Part shown: positions 1-6,745 of the stretch, piece by piece
How positions within the stretch are numbered: the stretch's first letter is position 1
How the letters are laid out: every line of letters begins with the position of its first letter
NCBI GenBank assembly: GCA_038236865.1
Contig: JBBRZI010000038.1
Coordinates: forward strand, 1 to 8,429
DNA from: UBA4729 sp038236865
GTDB taxonomy: Bacteria; Patescibacteriota; Saccharimonadia; Saccharimonadales; UBA4665
DNA length: 8,429 nt
Direction: 5' to 3'
Notes under the pieces: generated by a model
What the model was told of the DNA's origin: nothing
What the model saw: only the letters and a program-made list of their open reading frames with translations
Database searches by the model: none
Made by a program: the position numbers and the translations under genes

Positions 1-105
1 ATGCGCATGCGCGAAGGTGACGAAGTAGTCTCGCTCGCCTTAGTTGAAAAATCTGACGAGATCGAGGACGACGAAGAAGAAGCCATCGAAGCTGTCGCCG
101 CATAG
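1..105 (+). CDS. gyrA: DNA gyrase subunit A, C-terminal end (partial)
   Basis: This is the last 34 codons plus TAG of a gene that begins upstream of the window. The readable residues MRMREGDEVVSLALVEKS resemble the end of the final beta-pinwheel blade of the GyrA C-terminal domain, where a (V/M)R(L/M)xEGDxVxxxAxV pattern is typical. An acidic tail rich in Asp and Glu follows (about residues 19-31), as often seen at GyrA C-termini. In that family the pinwheel wraps DNA so that the A2B2 enzyme can introduce negative supercoils using ATP. The two ATG codons near the left edge are internal methionines, not starts. Only this fragment is visible, so the call rests on a short motif; the closely related ParC cannot be excluded. 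Confidence 0.62.
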   Translation: MRMREGDEVVSLALVEKSDEIEDDEEEAIEAVAA

Positions 106-171
106 AACCACAGGGGAGTATTCAACCTCAACCACCGGCTATTGGGACCTGGAAATCCTTTTTGCTCATGC

Positions 172-200
172 TTGCAAAGCACATGTTTAAAGGGTATATC
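172..200 (+). promoter_or_regulatory. Candidate promoter of the 254-aa ORF, possibly leaderless
   Basis: TTGCAA at 172-177 and TATATC at 195-200 are separated by 17 bp. Transcription would start around 206-208, almost exactly at the ATG at 208, so the message could be leaderless. The AAAGGG at 189-194 that would otherwise be the ribosome binding site lies 13 nt from the start and inside the promoter spacer. Inference from spacing and consensus only. Confidence 0.35.
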
Positions 201-207
201 TATAACC

Positions 208-972
208 ATGAGTGAACAGAGTGCATTTAAAGACCAACTTGAGCGTCTGCGCGTAGGGCAACAGGCTGCACACATTGAGCAGGCTGCTAAGGAGTTAGTG
301 TATCGCACTGAACACCAACGAAAGGCCGAAGAGTTAGCAGCCCGCCAACGATTCATAGCTACAAAGATTAAAGAAAAACAAGCTCGGGACAACGCCTTCA
401 AGGGCACGTCACCAAGTGAAGTCTTTGAGCCTGAGGCTCAGCTAGTAATCAACGACTTCTTGGAGCATATGAAGGAACGGGAATACCCTGGCTCACTTAA
501 GGTCACGAATGGTACTCGCACGAAGCGCTCAATATTTGGTTTTGATGGGACCGTGAGCCCACCGAAAACCAGAGGCTATGCAATCGGCTTTGTACCAAGC
601 GCGCGAGGAGGGCATAGAGGCGATTACCGAATACTAGTACCGATATATGGTGACAACGAAGTCGGTACTCTGGTGTATCTGTGCAGTGATGGCTTATTGC
701 GGGCTGATGCAAAGCAGTGGTCTGCTTTAAGGTATACCGGGGAAAGGAGGGACGACAGGCGAGCCCTGGATCTGCCAATTTCTACAGAGGGCGATCTCAT
801 GCCCATTATTACGGGCACATTCGGTCATTCGTTCGCTGAAACACGTCCCGCAAAGTCAATTAGCGGGCTGGATTACGAGGATACGACAGTAACTGTACGT
901 ATCCCGGCAATACTACAGGTTCCAATCGAAGACCTCCTGCCACAACTTGCGCTCAAATACGCTGAGTCCTGA
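208..972 (+). CDS. Hypothetical cytoplasmic protein with N-terminal coiled coil, 254 aa
   Basis: I do not recognise this protein. The reading frame is open from an ATG at 142, but the preferred start is the ATG at 208. It gives the normal-looking N-terminus MSEQSAFKDQLERL, whereas the 22 extra residues are Cys-rich and unconvincing. Residues about 5-65 are charged and Ala/Gln/Glu/Arg-rich with heptad-like spacing, probably one long amphipathic helix or coiled coil. Residues about 70-95 look helical (EPEAQLVINDFLEHMKE). Residues about 105-250 look like a compact beta-rich domain with alternating hydrophobic strands (GYAIGFVP, YRILVPIYG, GTLVYLCSDG, TTVTVRIPAIL). There is no signal peptide or membrane segment. 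It lies downstream of the gyrA end and upstream of the 16S promoter, on the same strand as both. A structural or regulatory role is possible, but no function can be assigned. Confidence 0.75.
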   Translation: MSEQSAFKDQLERLRVGQQAAHIEQAAKELVYRTEHQRKAEELAARQRFIATKIKEKQARDNAFKGTSPSEVFEPEAQLVINDFLEHMKEREYPGSLKVTNGTRTKRSIFGFDGTVSPPKTRGYAIGFVPSARGGHRGDYRILVPIYGDNEVGTLVYLCSDGLLRADAKQWSALRYTGERRDDRRALDLPISTEGDLMPIITGTFGHSFAETRPAKSISGLDYEDTTVTVRIPAILQVPIEDLLPQLALKYAES

Positions 973-1011
973 TTATTACAAATTAATTTTTTCGGGGATG
1001 CGCGCCAAGCA

Positions 1012-1069
1012 GTATTTGCCTCATCTGCCCAAGTGATGTGGTAAATACGGCAGCAAACCGCCATTTACC
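1012..1069 (+). promoter_or_regulatory. Mutually exclusive hairpins just upstream of the 16S promoter
   Basis: GGTAAATAC at 1040-1048 can pair with GTATTTGCC at 1012-1020 (9 bp, one G-T), enclosing a smaller CATC/GATG stem. The same strand, GGTAAAT at 1040-1046, can instead pair with ATTTACC at 1063-1069 (7 bp). The two structures compete. Neither is followed by a T-run, so this is not a standard intrinsic terminator. It may mark the 3' end of the upstream mRNA or isolate it from the 16S promoter three bases downstream. Confidence 0.4.
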
Positions 1070-1071
1070 CC

Positions 1072-1101
1072 TTGACGGACGGGGGTGATCTGAAGTATGA
1101 T
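1072..1101 (+). promoter_or_regulatory. 16S rRNA promoter (TTGACG-18-TATGAT)
   Basis: TTGACG at 1072-1077 and TATGAT at 1096-1101 have an 18-bp spacer and lie 164 bp before the predicted 16S 5' end. A transcript would begin around 1106-1109. The -35 box matches the sigma-70 consensus at five of six positions, as does the -10 box. The same TATGAT hexamer recurs in the promoter near the right edge of the window. Confidence 0.7.
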
Positions 1102-1107
1102 TACAGC

Positions 1108-1264
1108 AACGCTTTTGAGGTCTCTTAATGTGTCTCTCATATAGTTGTTAAAGTACGTTAAAAATTGAGTAGTGCAAATCAACGTCAGTTCAATTGAATT
1201 GTTTTAAATATAAGTCAGTGTAGTCTTCGGACTACATGTTCGACTAAGTTAAGGTTAAATTCTT
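1108..1264 (+). other. 16S rRNA leader with UUCG-capped hairpin and 5' half of processing stem
   Basis: This AT-rich segment lies between the promoter and the mature 16S. GTAGTC-TTCG-GACTAC at 1220-1235 is a perfect 6-bp stem with a stable UUCG tetraloop. GACTAAGTTAAGG at 1242-1254 can pair with CCTAACTCAGTC at 2921-2932 past the 3' end of 16S, with one A-C mismatch and one bulged A. This is the expected placement of the long-range RNase III processing stem that loops out pre-16S. I see no convincing boxA. No protein-coding frame of note is present. Confidence 0.5.
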
Positions 1265-2829
<1,565 letters not shown>

Positions 2830-3030
2830 CTAGGGAGAAACTAGCAATCAGCGGAGCAATCCCTGGTGAGCTAGGTCGGTCTTGGTAAATCGTAATATCA
2901 GATCTGACGATTTACATTTTCCTAACTCAGTCTTCGGGCTGAACGGACAAGATATCAGTTTCTGTACCCGAACTCGACGTTGCATTTGCACTACTCAGTT
3001 TTTAACCAATGCTCACATGCCATTGGCATA
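2830..3030 (+). other. Pre-16S trailer with processing and hairpin elements
   Basis: This is the sequence between the 16S 3' end and its terminator. GTAAATCG at 2885-2892 pairs perfectly with CGATTTAC at 2908-2915, enclosing the palindrome TCAGATCTGA. CCTAACTCAGTC at 2921-2932 is the likely 3' half of the 16S processing stem (partner 1242-1254). It overlaps a TTCG-capped hairpin at 2928-2941. CCAATG/CATTGG at 3006-3011 and 3021-3026 forms a further small hairpin just before the terminator. No gene is present. Confidence 0.5.
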
Positions 3031-3059
3031 AAAGAGCCCCTTGCGAGAGGGCTCTTTTT
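3031..3059 (+). terminator. Intrinsic terminator of the 16S transcript
   Basis: AAAGAGCCC at 3031-3039 pairs with GGGCTCTTT at 3049-3057 (9 bp, loop CTTGCGAGA), running straight into a T-run at 3053-3059. This is a canonical Rho-independent terminator. It lies about 200 nt after 16S and before the tRNA genes, so 16S is apparently transcribed alone. The hairpin is GC-rich in its upper half. Confidence 0.85.
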
Positions 3060-3116
3060 AATGCTCCTGGTTCTATGCGTGAGCGGCTCAACTGATGGCT
3101 GAAAGCGTCAATCGAC

Positions 3117-3145
3117 TTGTTTTATATCTGTTTATTAGGTAAAAT
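3117..3145 (+). promoter_or_regulatory. Promoter of the tRNA-Ala/tRNA-Ile unit
   Basis: TTGTTT at 3117-3122 and TAAAAT at 3140-3145 have an ideal 17-bp spacer. It lies downstream of the 16S terminator and about 130 bp before tRNA-Ala, giving the tRNAs an independent start around 3152. The match is four of six at -35 and five of six at -10. Confidence 0.55.
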
Positions 3146-3169
3146 ACTTCGGTACTCATTGCTGCTTTC

Positions 3170-3246
3170 CAAATTGGCAAACCGAGGGTTTGCAAATTTG
3201 AGAGGAGAACCGTAGCCGCACGCCGAAGCTTTTGCCGAAGGCAAAA
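3170..3246 (+). repeat. Two strong hairpins in the tRNA leader
   Basis: The segment at 3170-3183 pairs with 3187-3200, 13 of 14 positions, around a GAG loop. TTTTGCC-GAA-GGCAAAA at 3230-3246 is a perfect 7-bp hairpin. It is nested between CCGTA/CGCC and GGCGTACGG halves that could extend the stem. The GAACC and GGAACGACGAGG words here resemble words in the elements after each tRNA, so this may be a degenerate third copy; that last point is a weak inference. Confidence 0.5.
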
Positions 3247-3272
3247 CGAGGCATAGGCGTACGGAACGACGA

Positions 3273-3349
3273 GGGGACATAGCTCAGTTGGCTAGAGCAC
3301 CTGCTTTGCAAGCAGGGGGTCCAGGGTTCGAGTCCCTGTGTCTCCACCA
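3273..3349 (+). tRNA. tRNA-Ala (anticodon TGC)
   Basis: This is a full 77-nt cloverleaf with encoded CCA. The acceptor GGGGACA pairs with TGTCTCC (one G-U), T8 A9 follow, and the D stem is GCTC/GAGC. The anticodon arm CCTGC-TTTGCAA-GCAGG has anticodon TGC, and the T arm is CAGGG-TTCGAGT-CCCTG. It decodes GCN codons. It is followed by tRNA-Ile, the reverse of the Ile-Ala order common in rRNA spacers. Its CCA is part of the AT-rich palindrome at 3347-3364. Confidence 0.97.
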
Positions 3350-3518
3350 AATAATTTTATTTGGCAAAGCCAGATGAAAATATTTGGCACAGTGCATATG
3401 CACTTGAACCTTGGCAAATCGCGCAGCGATTAGAGGGTTCGGTAGAACAAGGACGCGCGCAGGAATTTATTCCGAGCCCGCCGCAGTGGCGGAGCGCAAA
3501 GCGCGATTCCTGTGTCTC
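3347..3518 (+). repeat. tRNA-associated structured repeat, copy A (follows tRNA-Ala)
   Basis: This hairpin-rich element starts with the palindrome CCAAATAA/TTATTTGG (3347-3364), which includes the tRNA CCA. It ends with CCTGTGTCTC at 3509-3518, an exact copy of tRNA-Ala bases 3335-3344 lying 174 bp upstream. In between it shares ordered words with copy B: GAACCT, GGTTCGG, AGAAC, CAGGA(A/G)TTTA(T/C)TCCGAGC, CGGAG and CGATTCCT. Local stems are AATCGC/GCGATT (about 3417-3431), GGAAT/ATTCC (about 3462-3473) and CCGCC/GGCGG (about 3479-3493). It has no convincing protein, and I do not recognise the family. Confidence 0.65.
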
Positions 3519-3535
3519 AATTAACATTTTCATTT

Positions 3536-3565
3536 CTGGATCCTGAATCAAGTTCAGGATGACAG
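3536..3565 (+). repeat. Small palindromic element (TCCTGAATCAAGTTCAGGA)
   Basis: ATCCTGAA at 3540-3547 pairs perfectly with TTCAGGAT at 3553-3560 around TCAAG, within the wider word CTGG…GATGACAG. This word closely resembles a short palindromic repeat that I recall from many unrelated bacterial genomes, notably Rickettsiales and other alphaproteobacteria. It sits in the 52-bp gap between copy A and tRNA-Ile. Confidence 0.6.
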
Positions 3566-3570
3566 TCCCC

Positions 3571-3647
3571 GGGCGATTAGCTCAGTTGGTTAGAGCGCGT
3601 CACTGATAATGACGAGGTCGGAGGTTCGAGTCCCTCATCGCCCACCA
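3571..3647 (+). tRNA. tRNA-Ile (anticodon GAT)
   Basis: This is a 77-nt cloverleaf with encoded CCA. The acceptor GGGCGAT pairs with ATCGCCC (all seven), and the D stem is GCTC/GAGC. The anticodon arm is CGTCA-CTGATAA-TGACG, anticodon GAT, decoding AUC/AUU. The T arm GGAGG-TTCGAGT-CCCTC contains an A-C mismatch at 51:63 and a G-U at 50:64, which is slightly unusual. It is co-transcribed with tRNA-Ala from the promoter at 3117. Confidence 0.96.
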
Positions 3648-3684
3648 AATAAAAAGTCCCACGAATGTGGGGCTTTTTATTTGG
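3645..3684 (+). terminator. Terminator overlapping the CCA end of tRNA-Ile
   Basis: The arm at 3645-3662 pairs with 3667-3684 over 18 bp (one T-G wobble) around GAAT. The core is GTCCCAC/GTGGGGC flanked by A5/T5 runs, so it can act in both directions. The first bases of the stem are the CC of the tRNA CCA, so tRNA 3' maturation and the hairpin compete for the same nucleotides. Confidence 0.75.
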
Positions 3685-3816
3685 TGGCCATGCGAGGCCA
3701 CAGAACCTCATGCCAAAGGCATTGAGGTTCGGCAGAACGAAGTCACGCACAGGAGTTTACTCCGAGCATGGCTGAGTGACGGAGGCCGCTAGGCCGATTC
3801 CTCATCGCCCACCAAA
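3648..3816 (+). repeat. tRNA-associated structured repeat, copy B (follows tRNA-Ile)
   Basis: This is a relative of copy A. It ends with a 17-base perfect copy (3800-3816) of the tRNA-Ile 3' end plus three flanking bases (3633-3649), at 167-bp spacing. Internal stems are TGGCC/GGCCA (3685-3700), GAACCTCATGCC/GGCATTGAGGTTC (3703-3730, loop AAA, one bulge), GTCAC/GTGAC (3742-3746 with 3776-3780) and GGAGT/ACTCC (about 3752-3763). The layout matches insertion of a small element at a tRNA 3' end with regeneration of the target. An old tandem duplication of the tRNA tail would look similar. Confidence 0.68.
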
Positions 3817-3845
3817 CAAAGAGTCCACCAATGGTGGACTCTTTT
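3817..3845 (+). terminator. Bidirectional terminator between tRNA unit and minus-strand genes
   Basis: AAAGAGTCCACC at 3818-3829 pairs perfectly with GGTGGACTCTTT at 3833-3844 around AAT, followed by T on the + strand; the opposite strand reads CTCTTTGTTT. It can end both the tRNA transcript and the convergent minus-strand gene at 3906. It resembles the terminator at 3645-3684, as if the tRNA tail and its terminator had been duplicated together. Confidence 0.75.
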
Positions 3846-3867
3846 GTAGGGCCAATCCTGAAGTAGA

Positions 3868-3898
3868 CTTGGAGCTGGATCTGATTAATAGCTCCAGG
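3868..3898 (-). other. Hairpin downstream of the 168-aa gene
   Basis: TGGAGCT at 3870-3876 pairs with AGCTCCA at 3890-3896, extendable to 9 bp with one T-G. It lies 8 bp past the stop codon on the minus strand without a U-tract. It probably protects the mRNA end or assists the stronger terminator at 3817-3845. Confidence 0.4.
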
Positions 3899-3905
3899 CT
3901 AAGTG

Positions 3906-4412
3906 TTAACCCTCGAATTGAAGGTATTCGTAGTTGAAGTCTTGCTCAATCAACTTTGCAGCCGCATCAATGAACGCAACGCGGTGTTGTTCGAATAGTT
4001 CCCAGGCAACAGGAGTGACTTCGGTGGCAGCCTTTTTCCAATCAGTTGTAACTTGGCCGACACGTGGGCCGCCCTCCGGCATAGTCCATGCTCCGCTTAG
4101 CGAAGCTTGCAGCTGGGTTGTCAGCAGTGCTTCATCGACTGCCCCTACGGCGCGCAGCAATCCGGCGTTACCTTCGTCATCCTCTTTAGGCTTAAAGTCG
4201 AGGAAGTAGGCACCTTGCTTATAGATGAGTTCGTGATCAGCTTCTTTTTTATCGCCTTTAAGAACACGATTGAAGCGATACGAGTCATCGCGGCCCAAAG
4301 CTTCTTGGCCGGATCCAGTCAAACGCAGAATGACTCGTTGCTGAGCGACTGGTGAGAGGGTGCGCGTTGCACCAGCTTGATCAAATTCAAGTGTTCTTTC
4401 TGAATTGGTCAT
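3906..4412 (-). CDS. Hypothetical soluble protein, 168 aa
   Basis: I do not recognise the family. The start at 4412 is preferred over an in-frame ATG at 4466 because AAAGGAAAA lies just upstream and a TATAAT box at 4452-4447 would put the upstream ATG outside the transcript. The product is acidic and soluble with no signal peptide or membrane helix. Residues 5-33 (RTLEFDQAGATRTLSP…RVILRL) and 43-80 (SYRFNRVLKGDKK…AYFLDFKPKEDDE) look like beta strands with a charged turn. Residues 83-104 are probably helical (LLRAVGAVDEALLTTQL). A Trp- and Gly-rich linker (109-125) leads into C-terminal helices about 126-156, ending in an aromatic tail (FNYEYLQFEG). It is the last of four minus-strand genes but has its own promoter, so a link to the upstream surface genes is only by position. 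Confidence 0.78.
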   Translation of the reverse strand: MTNSERTLEFDQAGATRTLSPVAQQRVILRLTGSGQEALGRDDSYRFNRVLKGDKKEADHELIYKQGAYFLDFKPKEDDEGNAGLLRAVGAVDEALLTTQLQASLSGAWTMPEGGPRVGQVTTDWKKAATEVTPVAWELFEQHRVAFIDAAAKLIEQDFNYEYLQFEG

Positions 4413-4446
4413 TTTGGTTTTCCTTTTGTTAGGGATTGATGTGTAT

Positions 4447-4452
4447 ATTATA
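4447..4452 (-). promoter_or_regulatory. TATAAT -10 box for the 168-aa gene
   Basis: A perfect minus-strand TATAAT lies 35 bp before the ATG at 4412, predicting a start near 4440 and a ~28-nt leader holding the AAAGGA ribosome binding site. No good -35 hexamer is seen at 16-18 bp (AAATAT is the nearest); TTGCAA nearby is too close to serve. Confidence 0.5.
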
Positions 4453-4516
4453 AGCGCACATTGCAAGTGATATTTAATACACGATTAACTAAGTTCGAAC
4501 CAGGGAGGAGCAGGAG

Positions 4517-6652
4517 CTATGAACGGTGGCTGCGACGGTAGCTGTAAAGGGCATCGGCGACGATATAGAAGACAGTTAGGCTGCCGATGATTGCGGCCGT
4601 TCGCCAGATGTTGCGGTTGCCCTGGGCCGCGGAAGTAGACTGCTGCTGAGTGGTCTTTGTGATGGAAGCGGCGAGTACGCTAGCATCGGCCGGGGTGGCT
4701 ACATCGGCTGGATTGATTGAACCGTTCGTATTGGCCGACATGGTTCGGTTACTGTTGGACGAGTCAGGGGTGTGAGGTACGAAACGGAAGACGTGAGCAC
4801 TAACTCGAGCCGGCGGACCGGAACTACTGTTGCCGTTGCTCGTGTCTCCGCCAAGCACTGGTACCGGGTCACCGGCGGCGGTGTTGATGCCAAAGCTACC
4901 GTTCCAGGTGCCGAAGACGTTGATGAATAGGATGCCGAACCAATTGGCGAACGAGAGTGTGCTGTTCTGAATGTTGAGTAGGTTGATGGCCGTATTTGCA
5001 TTGCCGGTGGTGGCATTGCCGGCTGTGGTATTTTCGGTCACCGTGGCATCGCCCGATTTGGCAGCCAGGTTAATATTGTTCGTAATCTTCTGGGTAGTGG
5101 TGTTAGTGACGTTCGTGGTATTGTTGCCCGCATTTGAAGTGTTAGTGGTTATACCGCTACCCAGTTCGGCAGCGGTGGCGCCTGGGGCATTGACAATCAT
5201 GCCAACCCATTTGCCCATGACATTCACAAACACTAGGAGGGAGTTCGAGCCGATCACATTGCTACCGGTGAGGTTGAATGCAGTGATATTAGTACCAGCA
5301 TTGCCGGTGGTGGCATTGCCGGCTGTGGTGTTCTGGGAGACGTTGGCGTTGCCGCTCGCGGCCGTCGTCTGGATGTTGTTGGTGATGCCTTGATTGTTGG
5401 TGTTCGTGATATTTGTGTTGTTTGAGCCTGTCGTATTGACTGTATTGCTTGAACTGGGGCCGGTATTGCCGATGTTAACGTTAACGGTCGGCACATTGCT
5501 GGCGACAAGCTGGTCGATGAAGTTGGGCGGCAAGAGAATGTCGCCGTTCAGGTTGCCGTTGATGTTCACGACCCCGAGGAATGACTGGCCGCCGCTAATG
5601 GCCGAGTTGATGAGGTTGACGATATTGGCAATGGCGCTGGCGTTGCCACTCGTTGCATCACCGGCACTAGTGTTTTGGGCGACTGTCGCGTTGCCACTCG
5701 TTGCATTCAAATTGACGCCGTTCGTGAGCGTTGCGTTGGTAGTATTGTTGACGTTGAGATTATTATTGCCGGTAGTGCCGCTGCTGGCTGGCTGAACGGC
5801 ACCGAGCGTTGCGGGGTCGAGTAGCAGATCGCCGTTGACATTGCCATCGATGTTTCGAACGAATGTCAGGGTGTTACCACCGAGGGCGTTACTGGCCGAC
5901 TGTAGCATATTGACGATGGTGGCAAGATCTTGAGCGTTGCCACTGGTCGCGTTGCCAGCGGTTGTATTGCCCATGACCATAGCATTGCCGGTGGTGGCGA
6001 CGCCGCTAATCATATTTGCCACCGTGACGTTGTTGAGGTTATTGAGGTTGAGGCTGTTTGAACCGCTACCACCAATGCTATTCGTGGAGTTTGGACCCGT
6101 CTGATTGATACTATTGCTACCGCCAGTACCGTTATTATTTATCGAATTGTCTGAGCCTGGCCCGGTATTGGTGATGGAGCTGCCCCCAGACCCGGAACTG
6201 GCGGTTGGGCTGGCAGTCGATATATTTGCAGCTGGGGCTGGGCCACCAATGACCGTGAAACCGGCAGGTGGCTGAACGACCGAGATGGTGACTGGCTGGT
6301 ATTGATTGCTGGGTGCATTGAAGAGCCAGGTTACGGTGTCGTACTTACCAGTGGTTGGATCGTAAGTATAAATGACGGGATCTTTGGCGGCGTAGAGTCC
6401 AGTAGCCGGGTTGAACGTGTAGTGATCATTTTCCCACAGTTGGGAACTGCAATTATAAGAATACGTGGCCGAGTCGGCACCAACTGGTCGAATGATGCCG
6501 GTTTGACTACTGCTGTTGGGTGCGATGCAGACAGGGGTATCGCCAGAGGGCGGTACGTCGGCTGCATGCGCCGAGAGGGGCATAGTCGCCATAAAGAGTG
6601 CAGTCGTGGTCAGGGTAATACGGGTGATCAATAAGCTAAGTCGCTTCGGCAT
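4517..6652 (-). CDS. Large secreted repeat protein with C-terminal membrane anchor, 711 aa
   Basis: The start is at 6652, with GAGGAG 10 nt upstream; an ATG six codons earlier overlaps that ribosome binding site. Residues 1-30 form a signal peptide (MPKRLSLLIT…SAHA, cleavage after AHA). Residues 38-125 form a small domain with Cys42 and Cys68, a possible disulfide, and three Tyr-rich units (YTFNPATGLY, YTYDPTTGKY, WLFNAPSNQY). A Gly/Ser/Asn linker follows (about 145-205). Four repeats have cores near 215-277, 315-373, 432-485 and 531-588, each SGxAxVxxNT(T/S)AGxATxGNA then a hydrophobic stretch ending (F/V)VNxxGxxxG. Residues 600-680 are a polar Ser/Thr/Asn linker. Residues 684-704 are a membrane helix followed by a basic tail (RRSHRS). 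There is no LPXTG sorting motif. I infer a surface-exposed, membrane-tethered beta-rich fibre or adhesin. Asn/Thr/Gly composition differs sharply from the housekeeping genes nearby. Confidence 0.88.
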   Translation of the reverse strand: MPKRLSLLITRITLTTTALFMATMPLSAHAADVPPSGDTPVCIAPNSSSQTGIIRPVGADSATYSYNCSSQLWENDHYTFNPATGLYAAKDPVIYTYDPTTGKYDTVTWLFNAPSNQYQPVTISVVQPPAGFTVIGGPAPAANISTASPTASSGSGGSSITNTGPGSDNSINNNGTGGSNSINQTGPNSTNSIGGSGSNSLNLNNLNNVTVANMISGVATTGNAMVMGNTTAGNATSGNAQDLATIVNMLQSASNALGGNTLTFVRNIDGNVNGDLLLDPATLGAVQPASSGTTGNNNLNVNNTTNATLTNGVNLNATSGNATVAQNTSAGDATSGNASAIANIVNLINSAISGGQSFLGVVNINGNLNGDILLPPNFIDQLVASNVPTVNVNIGNTGPSSSNTVNTTGSNNTNITNTNNQGITNNIQTTAASGNANVSQNTTAGNATTGNAGTNITAFNLTGSNVIGSNSLLVFVNVMGKWVGMIVNAPGATAAELGSGITTNTSNAGNNTTNVTNTTTQKITNNINLAAKSGDATVTENTTAGNATTGNANTAINLLNIQNSTLSFANWFGILFINVFGTWNGSFGINTAAGDPVPVLGGDTSNGNSSSGPPARVSAHVFRFVPHTPDSSNSNRTMSANTNGSINPADVATPADASVLAASITKTTQQQSTSAAQGNRNIWRTAAIIGSLTVFYIVADALYSYRRSHRS
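4889..6010 (-). repeat. Four tandem protein repeats of about 100 residues
   Basis: Core DNA intervals are about 6010-5822, 5710-5534, 5359-5198 and 5062-4889. The NT(T/S)AG(N/D)AT motif starts at residues 229, 327, 441 and 541 (spacings 98, 114 and 100). Units 3 and 4 carry an identical 32-base stretch (4998-5029 and 5298-5329) exactly 300 bp apart, indicating recent duplication or gene conversion; units 1 and 2 are more diverged. Hydrophobic halves differ between units (FLGVVNINGNLNG, LLVFVNVMGKWVG, WFGILFINVFGTWNG). Confidence 0.85.
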
Positions 6653-6699
6653 AATTGGCTGTCTCCTCATTCAGTTGGTTACAAGATAATATACGTACA

Positions 6700-6721
6700 G
6701 GGGGAGAGCTGGCTCTCCCCC
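6700..6721 (-). other. Perfect GC-rich hairpin between the two repeat-protein genes
   Basis: GGGGGAGAGC and GCTCTCCCCC form a 10-bp perfect stem around a 2-base centre, 24 bp after the stop codon at 6746. On the minus strand it is followed by TGTACG rather than a U-tract. It is better explained as a processing or stabilising hairpin, or a leaky attenuator giving more of the small upstream product, than as a full terminator. Confidence 0.6.
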
Positions 6722-6745
6722 AGATATCAGGGCTAGTAACTAGGA

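Noticed and set aside
142..207. Upstream start adding 22 residues to the 254-aa protein
   Set aside because: The extension is Cys-rich, lacks a ribosome binding site and would lie upstream of the predicted promoter.
503..818. Minus-strand frames of 91 and 64 aa opposite the 254-aa gene
   Set aside because: They have irregular composition, no ribosome binding site and lie fully within a better + strand gene.
3156..3350. Minus-strand 64-aa frame beginning MVETQGLEPWTPCLQSRCSS
   Set aside because: This is the familiar spurious translation of the antisense strand of tRNA-Ala.
3357..3551. Overlapping 61- and 64-aa frames on both strands over copy A
   Set aside because: They coincide with the hairpin-rich repeat, and the two-strand openness follows from its inverted repeats; neither has a ribosome binding site.
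3347..3816. Integrated phage or integrative element bounded by tRNA repeats
   Set aside because: The direct repeats enclose only about 170 bp each with no integrase or other gene, so at most these are small non-autonomous elements.
4517..4850. Sortase anchoring of the large protein
   Set aside because: No LPXTG-like motif precedes the C-terminal helix; only a hydrophobic segment and basic tail are present.
4971..5795. Long + strand hydrophobic frames (140 and 133 aa) opposite the repeat gene
   Set aside because: They are mirror translations of Asn/Thr/Gly/Ala codons (giving Val/Leu/Ala-rich shadows), with no plausible starts; the minus frame has signal peptide, repeats and anchor.
4889..6010. 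CRISPR-like or tandem DNA repeat array
   Set aside because: The periodicity is protein-coding (100-codon units, in frame, with divergent interiors), not direct repeats with unique spacers.
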